Positions 23,752-35,745 of a stretch of DNA of 64,000 nucleotides are shown here, piece after piece. The stretch covers positions 29,258,480 through 29,322,479 of the forward strand of contig JALIGW010000005.1 in the NCBI GenBank assembly GCA_023053685.1. The letters are read 5' to 3'. The stretch's first letter is position 1. Every line of letters begins with the position of its first letter. Source of the DNA: Diadophis punctatus similis. Its lineage: Eukaryota > Chordata > Lepidosauria > Squamata > Dipsadidae. The notes beneath the pieces were generated by a model. The model was not told the DNA's origin. It saw only the letters and a list, made by a program, of their open reading frames with translations, and did not search any database. Both the position numbers and the translations under genes were made by a program.

Positions 23752-24154
23752 ATTTATAACCTGAGCTACTTTTTTCAAGGCTTTAGTTTCTTTGCCATGG
23801 ATAGATCTTTTAAAATTATTAAAATGTGACTTTGATTTGCTAGCCTATGTTCTATTATTCCTAATTCAGGATCTTGGTTTTTCCCCCCAGAATTGGTGCT
23901 TTCTTTTCAGTTATCGTTGGATTTGTAATAACAGACCATTTTCAGTTTTTGCAACACACAAATAACTTTTCTTCCAGTAATCTTGCAGCTGCTGACTCTG
24001 ATTGTTCAGCCAAGAATCTTGAGTTCAATAGCCCATTTGTCACCAGATATCCAGGAACTAGAGCAGTCCTTGTTGACCCAGGTGATAACCAATTAGTGTG
24101 GATTTCTGTAATTTACATCTAACCATATTGCTTATGGGAGGGGCAGTCTTTGCT

Positions 24155-24490
24155 GGTTGTCATTCCCTTTGGAGCAATCCCCACAACCTCATCGAGTTAG
24201 TGCCTCATTATTTTTATCATTATCAGTTTTCTTATTAATTTACTATAGGATCTGTGCATTATTTTTCCTGATTCATCCAACAGGGTTCAAACCTGTTTCC
24301 ATAATCTGCATCATTAAAGTTGCTGCAGGAAAAAGGAATGGGGGATTCTCTTTCTGTTTTCTTTTTTCACTAATATGAGCTACTGTCTCAAGCCTACTGG
24401 GGCGCCCTATTTAGGAGTGTGTGTATGTGTGCGATGCATTTTATCACACTTTGTGCATGAACTTTGGTCCTTATTTTGCATGCTATTGGT
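24155..24490. other. Non-coding DNA, nothing recognised
   Basis: Possibly a further decayed part of the R4-like LINE, but no motif supports this. Confidence 0.35.
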
Positions 24491-24491
24491 T

Positions 24492-25042
24492 CAGTGGTGG
24501 GTTCCTACCGGTACGGTCCACTCTATAGCACCGGTAGCGGCCCGCTGGTGATGTCACAGTACCGGTGCGGTCTGTAACCGGTGCCTGGGCACCGCCATTT
24601 TTTTTTAAAAAACCTTTTTTTAAAATTTTCTTCTCCGCATGCCCAGAAGCCGAGCTTCCGGCACTTTGCATGCGCTGCCTTCCTACCCCACAGTGAGTCC
24701 AAGCAGGGGAGAATGGCTGAGGGAGCGTGTGAGACGCTGAAAGAACGGGCGGCAGGAGCTATCGCCATTCCTCTCCCTTCAGCAGTCTGAGAAAAGCCAC
24801 GAACGTGTGGTGATGATCTTAGGCATTTTTGCATGTTTGAGGCTTCTCGAGCTGCTGAGGGGAGGGGGAATGGGTGGCAGGACCTATCTCAGGTCCCCTC
24901 CCTTCAGCAGTCCGAGAAGCCACGCCCACCCGGTCACATGGCTGGCAAGCCACGCCCACCCAATCACATGGCTGGCAAGCCACACCCACAAAATAAGCCA
25001 TGCCCACAGAGTGGTAGTAAAAAAATTAGGAACCCACCCCTG
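24492..25042 (+). mobile_element. hAT MITE, GTGGGTT-family, copy 3 (long subfamily)
   Basis: A 551-bp element with ends CAGTGGTGGGTTCC and AACCCACCCCTG; flanks TATTGGTT (24484-24491) and TATTGCTT (25043-25050) differ by one base. It shares the 'ggtccactctatagcaccgg' start and the 'agtggtagtaaaaaaattag' end with copies at 35746 and 57718. The CRE seen in those is TGATGTCA here, as expected from CpG decay. GCCGCCAT at about 24590 resembles a YY1 site. Confidence 0.9.
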
Positions 25043-25462
25043 TATTGCTTTGACATTGGTTGTTTGACTTTTAGGCACAATTTGGATTTCATCTTTCAAA
25101 AATTGCTCACTTGTTAAATATGAATTTCTTCTGAATTGAATAGAAATTATTCCAAAAGGAACTTTTCACTTGAAACATCTCTGCAAGGATTTTTAAAAAT
25201 TTCATCTTGTTACTTTAAGGACATTCGAATAGAGTCTTGATGCTTGTTTATTCATTGAGTGCTATGAGAGTCAATTCTCAGCTTCTTATAAAGGTGCAAC
25301 TTTCTTACTGTGTTTATTACAGAAATATGCACATACACGCATCTGATGGCAATAAGAATTCAATGTTCATTGTATAAAGTGGCTTTTAAAAGATGTAAAT
25401 TTAATTTCCAAATGTGAAAATTTAGCTCTGGATTCTTATGTACTAAAAAGTTGTACTGTTTG

Positions 25463-25617
25463 TTTGACTCAGCCTTCCATCCTTCTCAGGTTGAAAAAAT
25501 GAAGACCCAGATTGTTGGGGGCAATATGCTGACTCTGTAAACCACTTTAAGAGGGCTGTAAAGCACTGTGAAGAGGTATATAAGTCTAAGTGCTATTGCT
25601 ATTATAACGAAAATATT
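25463..25617 (+). repeat. Squamate SINE-like repeat, 3' part
   Basis: It contains 'cagattgttgggggcaatat', 'gctgactctgtaaacc', 'gggctgtaaagcactgtgaa' and ends 'aagtgctattgctatt'. The reverse copy is at 60434-60600. No polymerase III boxes are recognisable in the retained part. The family is common in squamates but I do not assign a formal name. Confidence 0.65.
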
Positions 25618-25619
25618 GT

Positions 25620-26815
25620 TTATATGGTTGTTTCAAAAAAAATAAACTGTTTCTCAAGGAAGAAGATGGACAAGAAACAACAGCAGCAGCAGCAATTTGT
25701 GAGAAGAAAACTGAAAGCAAAATCTACTCATATAGCTTGATGGAGGATTCAGGACTAAAGGCTCAAGTTCAAAATTTGTAATGGTTATACTTTGGAGTCT
25801 GGTTGTTGATATCAACTGGAACAAGTTAAATAGATAATGTATACTAAAGAGAAGTCCACTGTTCTTTGGAGTCCTTTTTTATACAATATGCATGCTAATT
25901 TTCTTTTTCCCTAGCAAGAGAAGCTTCTAATCTTCTACCATATATGGGGTTGCTTGAGACTTTCTTTCAGATTTCCCTCTTCTTCATGTTTTTGAGCTTA
26001 CTTTATGTAAGTTTTCCGTTACTTACGCTTCCATCCCTTTGTATCCTCCTTTGCAGCTTCTATTCCCTAATCTGAAAAAGCCCTGTGGGAAGAATTCTCT
26101 CATGAACATCTCATCACTAATAGCTGCAGGAGCATCATCCTCAACCCACAAATATTGTCTTCTCTTTTAAAGGAACCACTGAAAGCAAATTTGCTAGACC
26201 AAAGAAGGAGCAGAAGAAAAAATATGCAATCTGTTGAATTTGATAGTAGAAATGGATGATTAGTTCACTTCACTTAATGGTAAATATAATTACCAGCGTC
26301 CCAAAAAACTGTCCTGAAATAACCTAAAATTATAGGTTATAGAAAATTATACTGACAGATTGTTTTTTATCACCTATTTTAAGTATTGAATATCTTATGT
26401 CTTTCCTAGTGGTATATAGAGTACAATGCTTACTCTGCATTCATGTCAGTTAGTTCTAACTTCTCAGTCAGATATCCTAGGAAGTGGGGGGAAATATTGC
26501 ATACAAAATTAAAATTGAATGAATTGACCCTGCCAATGACTGTATGGGATTAGCTTTAGCTCCAGATTAAGCCAGGTCAGCTAACTCCATTCTGCAAGAA
26601 GAATAACTCAGAGTTAACTGGCTTATCCATTGTCCATGATTTAGATAAAGTCCTAGACACACCCTTCCAAAAATGGCCCAGTCATTTCATCTCTGTGGCT
26701 GCTTTTAATCCCCTACTAATCTTTGCTAGGGGAAAACACATAGACATATACAGTGCACATACATATACAAACTGAATTCCAACCTAAGTGCCCCCAGCAT
26801 GGGGCACCAGTTAAC
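25620..26815. other. AT-rich non-coding DNA
   Basis: No gene or repeat was recognised apart from a short CAG run near 25681. Confidence 0.45.
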
Positions 26816-26824
26816 TGGTAGGAA

Positions 26825-27147
26825 CAGAGGTGGGTTCCTGCCTCTGATTGCCGGTGCGGTTAATCGCTGAGTTTGGCGCAGAGCCGAAGAAGCTGCTCCC
26901 ATTCGCGGAGCCGGAGCCTTCCCCGGGCGCTTTCCCCCGCCCGCATGGATGCCGCCAGTTGCCCTCTGCGCATGCGGAACGCTTTGGGCATGTGCAGAGG
27001 GCAAAAGAACGCAATTGGCGGCATCCATGCGGGCGGGGAAAGCGCCCGGGGAAAGCTCCCGTTCCGTGAACGGGAGCAGCTTCTTCGGCTCTGCGCCGAA
27101 CTCAGCGATTAACCGCACCGGCAATCAGAGGCAGGATCCCACCTCTG
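26825..27147 (+). mobile_element. hAT MITE, GTGGGTT-family, palindromic copy 4
   Basis: A 323-bp element, ends CAGAGGTGGGTTCC and ATCCCACCTCTG, flanked by GGTAGGAA at 26817-26824 and 27148-27155 (perfect). Same palindromic subfamily as the copy at 23428, with 'gcggcatccatgcgggcggg' on the right and a partly deleted left arm. The core NRF1-like word has decayed to TGCGCATGCGGA. Confidence 0.92.
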
Positions 27148-27348
27148 GGTAGGAAGCAGAAAAGGTTACCTCCTTTGTGACAGCTGAAAGTTCTCCGGAG
27201 GGGGATCATCCCAAATTTTGTGATTCTGGCTTGTGAAGGAGATGGTTGGGCATGTCATGTCATAAAAGCATGGTTTGTGGGGTGGGGGAGGTTCGGGAAG
27301 CAGTGACCCTGATGATTTTTGACTTTGGACATAATTGTCAGGGATGTT

Positions 27349-27475
<127 letters not shown>

Positions 27476-27669
27476 CACAAAAATAAAGCCCATTCTAACA
27501 AAAAAATAAGCACATGGATCAATGTGTATGCTGAGATCCACTTACTGAATGTCAAGTAATGTTTGAAGAAAGGCCAGAAACAAGCAAGCAAGCAAGCTGT
27601 GGTGAATGTTGTCAGACTTGCTGAAACATTCAGTCCATACCTGTTTACTGCTGCCCTGACTATATAGCA

Positions 27670-28625
27670 TTGTCTAAAGAATCCACAATCAAACACCCAC
27701 AAATTGAAGATATATCTACCAATGACAACAAATGCTATAAATGTAATAAAACTATAAAAGAGAATGAAGAATTCAAGAAATGCCACATATACACAAAGTA
27801 TGCCCACCACACCTGCCTGGAAATAGACAAACATGCAGCCAATTTCCTACAAGCAGCTCCCACATTATTTCTGTCCACCATGTTTACCAATACTGGATAA
27901 CCTAATTACCATGTCTGATAGGCTCCAAACCTTAGAAACAACCATAAAAACACAACAAACATACATAGACTCCATGGAAACACATTTAGAAGCATGTTTA
28001 GAAGCATGTTTCACATCAATTACAATACAAAAAAATGGAAACTCATTTGCTCAAAATCCTATCCCAACACAACAACCACTACCTCAACCACAAGCGCAAC
28101 CACAAACATCTACCAAACAACCTAACAACATATTCTTACTCATCAAAGACACCTTGGAGCATGAACAAAAACGTAATAACGCTATTTTATTTGTGCTAGA
28201 TGTCACCAATGATCCTGACATCTCAAAGGTTCGCAACATCATTGTACCAACCATGTCCCCCGATGAAATCATTGAAGTCTCTAAAGATGGCCCCGAGTTC
28301 AAGTACAGAGATGGTTCGGTGGCCCCACGATTCTGTAGAGTCATTTGCAAGGATGAAATCAGCAAATGAAAATTCATTTATACCATAAACTCTATTGCCA
28401 GAAACAACTCCAACCACGACAAACTTCGCTCACAGCCAGACCTATCCATACTTCAATGAATCTGCTCCCGTGAACTCCGTGCAGAACTCAAAAGACTTCA
28501 TAACCAAGGATATACCGACTTATACATTGACTACCGCGCTGACTACATTAAAAGAAGTTCCACAATCCACCTTCCAACATCCAACCCCCATCACTCAAAA
28601 CCAATCTCCCATCATCCAAAACTAA
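27670..28625 (+). pseudogene. LINE-B ORF1 remnant
   Basis: The frame begins where an ATG is now TTG ([10 protein letters not shown]) and shows [20 protein letters not shown], the start of a PHD-like finger, and then HHTCLEI. The later zinc ligands are lost. A second frame (27833-28369) carries NAILFVLDVTNDPDISKVR, homologous to KAILFGLDD of LINE-A. A frameshift near 28370 precedes the Tyr/Asp-rich end at about 28475-28560. Confidence 0.7.
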
Positions 28626-28685
28626 CCCAACATCCAATCCTCCATCATCCAAAACCAACCCCCCATCATCCAAATCTAGGTATGC

Positions 28686-29549
28686 ATGCCTCTTACTTCC
28701 TCAATATCAACCACTACTGATCTTAAATGCAAGCTAATTAACGCAAGAAGCATTGTAAACAAAATACCCGTACTCCTTTTCTTACTAAAAACTGCTAAAT
28801 TCAACATTATGTTTGTCTGTGAAACATGGCTGAACGCATCCCTCCCTGACTCCATTATAAAAGTAAGAGACTATCATGTTTACCGGTCCGATCCTGAAAC
28901 CCACAGAGGAGGTGGAGTTGCCATCTTCTATAAAAAGTCACTAAACCTAAAAAATATTCAAGTTACACATGAACGCGCTCTACCAGAAACCATCGTCTGC
29001 GAGCTGTCCTTAAATACCACACTTCGCTTCCTATTATGTTATAGAACCCCCGATTATGACATCACACATGCGAACAAGTTAACCTCACTACTAACGTGGG
29101 CAGCCTCCTACCCACACCCTCTTATTTTTATTGGTGATCTCAACCTACCTCATATTAACTGGACACTAAATGAATGTACAACTGAACCCATTCATTCAAC
29201 CCTATACAATGTTATTACCAATCTAGGGCTAGATCAACTAGTAACAAACAAAATTAGACTCAACAATTGCCTCGATCTCATCTTCTGCAACTCAATTTAT
29301 GGACTACAAATGAAAGAACCCTTTTCCAACAGTGACCACAGCATGATTGACTTTTGTCTCAATATACGTCCTTATAAAAATCAACATAATGATGGGATAA
29401 CCAATTATAACTTTAAAAAAGCCAACTATGATAACATAGATGCTGACCTCTCATCTCTTGATTGGCAAATGCTATTCTCTGGCTGTAATACTATCAAAGA
29501 CCACTACAATATCTTTTTGCTTGAAATCAAAAGAGTCATTAAACTATAC
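28686..29549 (+). pseudogene. LINE-B ORF2, APE endonuclease part
   Basis: An open stretch encodes LINARSIVNKIPVLLF, FVCETWL (metal-binding Glu), RGGGVAIFYK, GDLNLPHINW and SNSDHSMIDFCLN. All main endonuclease motifs are present. The frame is cut by the hAT insertion at 29550, which adds unrelated codons before a stop. Confidence 0.85.
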
Positions 29550-29890
29550 CAGGGGTCAGCAACCCGCGGCTCTAGAGCCACATGTGGCTCTTTCATCCCT
29601 TTGCTGCGGCTTCCTGTCGCTCAAAATATGCCTCACAACCGCCAATGTGTGATACCCGCTGGCACGCAATTTATTGACCTTTTTGACCCCCAGTAGGCCA
29701 AGCATGGATAAATCCAAGAAAAGAAATGTTTCAGAAGAAAACAGAACATTTAATTCAACTACATATGCTAGTTTTGTGGCCGCTCAGGAAATAGCCAGGC
29801 ACGGGAAGGGTTTTGTGGCTCCCGGTGTTTTCTTTTCTTTGGGAAACGGGTCCAAATGGCTCTTTGAGTGTTTACGGTTGCCAACCCCTG
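29550..29890 (+). mobile_element. hAT deletion derivative with transposase relic
   Basis: A 341-bp element with ends CAGGGGTCAGCAACC and GGTTGCCAACCCCTG and target duplication AACTATAC at 29542-29549 and 29891-29898 (perfect). Unlike the other hATs here it keeps two coding scraps: one from an ATG at 29704 (MDKSKKRNVSEENRTFN) and, after an internal deletion, TTYASFVAAQEIARHGKGF. These resemble the N-terminal region of hAT-Charlie transposases related to the GTF2IRD2 C-terminal domain. Hence it descends from an autonomous element by internal deletion. Confidence 0.8.
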
Positions 29891-30035
29891 AACTATACAT
29901 ACCACTAATAACCACCAAAACCAAGAAAAACAAATTATCCATAAAGATAAGGAAGCTCCAATCCAAAAAAAGATCTCTTTGGCAAAAAAACAAAACTGGC
30001 TACGTTGCTAACTTTAAAATCCGCTACAAAAATCT

Positions 30036-32442
30036 ATGCCACCAAATAAAGACTGTACCAATTATCAAATTAATCAAGAAGAAAACTTTCTACGCATGAA
30101 ATCAACCTGCGCCTTCTATAACTTTGTAAACAACCAATTCAAAGACTCGAGATCCATCCCACCCCTTAAAGGACCTAATCGTAAAGACTATAATGATGAA
30201 ACTGTTAAAGCCAACCTCTTTAACACATTCTTTGGCTCAGTCTTTGTAAACAGCAATGGCTCATGCCCAATATTTCCTAATCGTACCACAAATAATTACA
30301 ACAATCTAACACAAATTGATTTTACAGAAGATATTGTTGAAAAGGCATTACGCAACCTAAAACCATCTCTATCTATTGGACCTGATGGACTATGTGCATA
30401 CTTCTTAAAAAAGCTCTCCACAGCCTTAGCTGAAACTCTAAACATAATCTTTGATAAATCTTTCAGACTAGCTCCTTACTCAACTTATGGTCACTAGCCA
30501 CAGTCATCCCTATCTTCAAAAAAGGAGATCCCAGCAACGTTGAAAATTACAGACCAATCTCATGTTGCGTCACCTGCAAAGTCATGGAATCAATCATAAA
30601 CCAATCCATTACCCTCCACCTAGCAACTAACAACCTACTCTCTAACAAACAATTTGGTTTCAGGAAAAAATTATCCTGTAATCTGCAACTCCTACACTGC
30701 AAAAACATATGGACTACACAACTAGATCAGGGTTAAGCAATACACATAATTTACATAAACTTTTGTAAAGCCTTTGATTCAGTGGTACATGACAAACTAC
30801 TTCTGAAACTAAAATCGTATGGCATCTCTGGACCCCTACATGATTGGATAACTGCGTTCCTGTCAAACAGACAACAAGTGGTTAAAATAGAGAGTTCTCT
30901 ATCAAATCCTGCACCTGTCAATAGTGGTGTCCCTCAAGGCAGCATTCTAGGACTTACACTCTTCATACTTTACATAAATGACCTTGGTGATCACATTAAA
31001 AGCAACTGCATTCTCTTCGCCGATGATGTCAAACTATTTAACACCACAGACAATGCTACTACCCTTCAAAAAGACCTTGACTATGTATCAGAATGGTCAA
31101 ACAAATGGCAACTTCAAATCTCAACCAACAAATGCTCTGTCTTACACATTGGCAAAAAGAATCAGAACACAAAATACAAGCTTGGAGGACATGACCTTAT
31201 AGACAACCCTCATTCTGTCAAGGATCTTGGAGTACTCAAATCTAATGATCTAAGTGCCAAAGCCCATTGTAACAACATTGCCAAAAAGGCACTAAGAGTA
31301 GTCAATCTAATCTTGCGTAGATTCTTCTCTGGCAATATTACACTGCTAACTAGAGCATACAAAACATTTGCTAGACCAATTCTGGAATACAGCTCACCTG
31401 TCTGGAACCCGCACTGCATATTGGACATTAATACAATCGAGAGAGTCCAAAAATATTTCACAAGAAGAGTCCTCCACTCCTCCGCTCGCAACAGAATGCC
31501 TTATTCCACCAGACTTGAAATCTTGGGCTTAGACCAGTGGTTCCCAACCTTTCTAATGCCGCGACCCCTTAATATAGTTCTTCATGTTGTGGTGACCCCC
31601 AACCATAACATTATTTTCGTTGCTACTTTATAACTGTAATTTTGCTACTGTTATGAATCATAATGTAAATATCTAATATGCAGGATGTATTTTCATTGTT
31701 ACAAATTGAATATAATTAAAGCATAGCGATTAATCACAAAAACAATATGTAATTATGCCAGATCAGAAATTCTCGGGCCAGTCTTTGCAAGAGCACAAGG
31801 AATATCATCTTCCACAACAAGTCTACTTCTGTATTTAGACTTGATAACCAACAAGTGTACAGCAATATTTCTCAATCTCAGCAACTTTTAAGGTGCCTGG
31901 ACTTCAATTCCCAGAATTCAAAGCAAAGCTGGCCCCTTAGCTGATGCTGCCAAAGCTCGGCCACCAGGTGTCTCACCGAATGGCACCTCTCCCGACCAAT
32001 CAGAGGGCTCGGGCGAGTTGAGTCGATATGGCCAGGCTTGTGGCTGTGGGGGGGGGGAGCTGAGGATGCCGGGGCGACCCCTGGGAAATGGTCATTCGAC
32101 CCCCAAAGGGGTCCCAACCCCCAGGTTGGGAACCACTGGCTTAGACAATTTAGAACTACGTCACCTTCAACCGATCCAAATGTAATTCATAAAATTATCT
32201 GCCACAAGGTCCTACATGTCAATGACTACTTCAGCTTCAACCACAACAATACACGAGCACACAATAGATACAAACTTAATGTAAACCGCTCCAAACTCGA
32301 CTGCAGAAAATACGACTTCAGCAACAGAGTGATCAATGCCTGGAATTCACTACCCGACTCTGTGGTTTCTTCCCCAAACCCCCAAAACTTTAACCTTAGA
32401 CTGTCTACTGTCTACCTCACCTTATTCCTAAGAGGTCTGTAA
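30036..32442 (+). pseudogene. LINE-B ORF2, reverse transcriptase part (split)
   Basis: Visible motifs: SIGPDGLCAYFLK, then a stop-broken stretch with VPI-type and NYRPIS-type motifs in other frames, VPQGSILGLTLFILYINDL and the catalytic LFADDVKLF (about 31014-31040). The region continues SVKDLGVL and YSSPVWNP. The SPIN-like element splits it at 31534; the end (DYFSFN..., NRVINAWNSLPDSVVSSPNP) resumes at 32147. Stops at about 30497 and 30735 show decay. Confidence 0.85.
31535..32138 (+). mobile_element. SPIN-like hAT element A
   Basis: A 604-bp element with ends CAGTGGTTCCCAACC and GGTTGGGAACCACTG and target duplication GCTTAGAC at 31527-31534 and 32139-32146 (perfect). The left end continues 'tgttgtggtgacccccaacc' and the right end 'tcattcgacccccaaagggg', both typical of SPIN/OposCharlie hATs, a group known for horizontal transfer among tetrapods including squamates. 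The middle holds a 'ggacttcaattcccagaatt' half-repeat (about 31885-31925) and a GC-rich stretch of unknown origin. Confidence 0.85.
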
Positions 32443-32474
32443 GGGGCGTGCAAATAAATAAAATAAATAAAATT

Positions 32475-35200
32475 CTACTGCCTCTCTAGCTTCTCTCTGG
32501 TGCTAGATTCCTGATTTGATATCAAGGATAAATTTCACCAATGCTATGAAGATTGGAGTACTCAATAATTTGGAATGAAAACCAGGTCTCTGAGCAACAA
32601 AAAAGATATATGATAATGATAGGGGACCAGTGGCTTTCCAGAGATGCCAAACTTCCTAGTAACCCCTGCAATCATAGCCAAGAATGTGTGATGTTAAGCA
32701 ACATCTGGAGGGGCCAGAGGTTATCCACCCTTACTGTACCAGGAAGAAAAGGCTGCCCTCTGCTGCCACTTAATAACCAGAAAAATCCATATGGGCAGAG
32801 ACCAGAAGTCAGGCTTGTAGACATTTTTCAAGCCCCCTGTCTCCTATAGCTGGGGGCATGGTGGGGGGAGGTGGAGGTGAGAGAACTGTGTTTTATGATG
32901 TTTTTGACATTAATGCCTCAAAGCACATAGTTAATGAAAACTCTAATGTGTTGTTAATATACTTGGAGGCTGTTTTTCTATTAATAGCTACCAACAAAGC
33001 TTCATTAAGTAGATGTGAGGCAGCATATTCTGATTGCATATTTTAGGTTATTCACCTATGCAATGAAACGTGAGGTAAATTGCTTGATTAGTTTTTGCCC
33101 ACTGCTCCCACCTCCTTTTCTTGCAGTGTGTATAGGAAGTGGTTGTAAAAACTAAACAGGCCCATGTTTGGCACTGAAACCTCTTTAGAATGTCAAAGGA
33201 ACTTTGCACAAAGGCGATGCCAGGAGCGTTGATTGTCTTGTAATTTGATTTAGTTCTCCTGTGCAGCTCCTCATCTATACAAGTAGGGGCAAAATGGCTG
33301 ATGTCTGCAAATGCCCGAAAGGCTAATAAAGCTTGCTGTGTTCCCAGCATGCTCTCTGCTGTCAGAAACCAGCAATTAACTTAATAGGGTTCTCGAAAAG
33401 CAGTAGATCCATGAAATGTGGCATGTGTTGACATTCTCCTGCTGATCTAAACAACCTCCCATCATTGAGGAGAAGAATATGTTTGCTGTTTGAATTATGT
33501 AGGAGCTTGTTATGTGAATTATATAGCACCACTTTGCAGTATTAAGTCTAATATTTTATGATCTTCAATTGATTAGCTAGGCTTTGGGGATTACTTATAA
33601 AGGTTAGGATATTACAGTCCAGATTTTGACAGCTTGTCTACAAAGCTTTTCAAATCTGAATTTAAAAAAAAAGAAAGAAAGAAAATGTGGTCTTTCTATC
33701 CTCCACCACCACCATCACCACCAGCAGCAGTGGCAGCCTCACCATCTTTTGGCATGAGTTAGCATTTTTTTTCTGCTTCAAATTAATACATTCATTAAAA
33801 TCTTTTAAGGAAGACAAATAAAATATCTAGGGCTATGTAACTGCCTACATTGGTTCAAATAGTTGAATCATTAAAAAAAAAGACTTTTGAAACAATTTGA
33901 AAAAAATATAATGAATTGATTCAGGCTTTTCAACCTTTTTTGAAAAATTCATTTACACGTGCATAAAAGCTTTTCAGATCTCCAGAATGGATTCAAACAA
34001 CTTTGGAAGCAACTGGTTCAATTAGATATTCACAGTGTTCTGAAGATTCAGTTCACAGATTCAAACAAAATGTCTGGCTCAATAGAAATCCTTTCAAACC
34101 AAATGTTAGCACAATCCCAATATTTACTGTGATCATTCTAGAATGTATGGAACAGCTTTACCCAGACCGATAAACCTATTAAAACATTGGACCACTACTC
34201 CTTTTCTACCTAGGAATCATATATTTAATATATTATTAAATATATAGTATGGCTTCCTATAACGATTTGTGCATGTGAAGCAAATGTCATGCTGAGGCAC
34301 ACCCACACCCACACCCACCCACACACCACACACACATCATATATCAGGAAAGATATTTTCTCACATAGGTATCAAAATGGGAAACATCATGTCCGAGTTT
34401 TGCTGGATCTGTGGACATGCCGAGTGTAAAAGGAAGTGAAATCAAACTGCAATTTAAGAAGGAGAAGAGAAAAGGATATTTATTCCCTTACTTCCGTTAG
34501 CAAACATAGTTGGTTTCTTTCACAGGAATTACTATGTGCATCTCTAGGTATTGAATGCACAAGCTATCAGTCAGGACCTTTCAGCTTAACTGGATTATAA
34601 ACTGGAGTGCATACACATTCATCTGGCAATTAATGAATGCCACAGCTAATCCTTCCATGAAGGTTTACATGAGAAGCAAATACTGAACTTTAAGTTATTT
34701 GTATGGAAGACTATAAGTAGAGTGGAAAATAAATGCCCCTTTAACTCTACTTCTGATAATCTGAGATTACATTGCTGAAATTGTCAGTAAAAATTAAATT
34801 AATAAATGACAATTCAATTTTTCAGTTTTGAAAAATCTTCCTGTAGGCCTCTTTTAAAACAAGCAGAAAAAGGAGGCTGGGAATATTCTTGTCCAAACCT
34901 TCCTGAGAAGGTTATATTGTTAAATATCCTCATCCCAAGTCCTTGTGTGTTTGTACACACGCAAACATACACACACACACATGCACACAACCTTGTCCAG
35001 AAAAGAAATGTTTAAAGGGGGAAAAAATGATGCCAAATGGCAAAAATTATGAAGAAGGAAAACTCCATTTCATTTGGTAAAGGAAGCTCATTTTCAGTGT
35101 TAGATATGATAACCAAATACAATCGTGTTTTCTAGAACCTGCAGTCAGTTTCCAACCTTTTGCAGCTACAAATGAAAGAGCTATAGGTTATGCATCTTGG
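32475..35200. other. Unique DNA with a candidate conserved block
   Basis: No transposon was recognised. 33050-33380 is non-repetitive, with balanced composition and words such as CTTTGCACAAAGG and CAATTAACTTAATAG, and is a candidate conserved non-coding element. Simple runs occur at 33700-33735 (CCA/CAG) and 34290-34335 (CA-rich). Confidence 0.35.
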
Positions 35201-35202
35201 AA

Positions 35203-35335
35203 TAACTGTGGGTTGCTCCCAGTTTGGACCGGTTCTTAGAACCGGTAGCACCGCCGGTGGGAGGCTCCGCCCATTCACCGGGACACTTCTGCGCATGCGC
35301 GAACCGGTAGCAAAATAATTTGCAACCCAACACTG
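35203..35335 (+). mobile_element. hAT MITE, GTGGGTT-family, copy 5 (133 bp)
   Basis: A short copy with decayed left end (TAACTGTGGGTTGCTCCC) and right end CAACCCAACACTG, flanked by TCTTGGAA and TCTTGGAT (35195-35202, 35336-35343; one mismatch). Same subfamily as the copy at 43467 ('ggaccggttcttagaaccgg'). It contains TGCGCATGCGCG at 35290-35301. Confidence 0.85.
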
Positions 35336-35745
35336 TCTTGGATGGTCTATAAGTCCAGAGTGGTTGGGTATGCCAAATTTGCTTAATCAAGTCTGCCATT
35401 AATTCAGAATAAACACAAGTATTCCAGTGGTCTGGAGGCAGAAATGAGAGATGCTCATATCCAATAATTGCAGCCCTCTCTGCAGAGCTTGCCTTTTGCG
35501 TAGAGACAATTTAGGGGGAAAGATCCCTAGTAGATTGACTGGGCTGTTTTATTTCTCTGTGTTTTTTTAAATTAAGCATAATGACAAAAGGTGCAGAAGA
35601 ATTATGTCGAATTCTGAAGTTTGACTTTCAGGAACTCCTGCTCTTTATTTCCATCCATATTTTGGAAACCACACACAGAGATTCACAGAAAGAGCAAGAG
35701 TGGGAGAGAAGCAGATAGACAGACAAACATACAGTACATGCACAC

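Larger units (their letters stand above)
22600..24150 (-). mobile_element. R4/Dong-like LINE remnant with restriction-like endonuclease
   Basis: The minus strand at about 22860-23270 encodes NPDLAIVDKKERKIVDIVI, the PD-(D/E)xK pattern of restriction-like endonucleases in site-specific-type LINEs, followed by IGALGAFPKHLKRHL, a C-terminal signature shared with the copy at 50085. The low-coordinate tail is (GATT)n at 22617-22659. Weak similarity continues to about 24150 on the far side of a hAT insertion (23428-23751). Many stops. The clade is tentative. Confidence 0.6.
27660..32471 (+). mobile_element. LINE-B: near-complete CR1-group retrotransposon with two hAT insertions
   Basis: In order: decayed ORF1 (27670-28625), ORF2 endonuclease (28686-29549), a hAT (29550-29890), linker and reverse transcriptase (30036-31534), a SPIN-like hAT (31535-32138), the C-terminal end (32147-32442) and a short 'aataaataaaataaataaa' tail. 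Without insertions and duplicated targets it is about 3.85 kb. The ORF1 end GYTDLYIDYRADYIKR and the reverse transcriptase link it to LINE-A and to the 3' end at 6335. Several stops make it inactive. CR1/Jockey superfamily; exact clade open. Confidence 0.85.
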
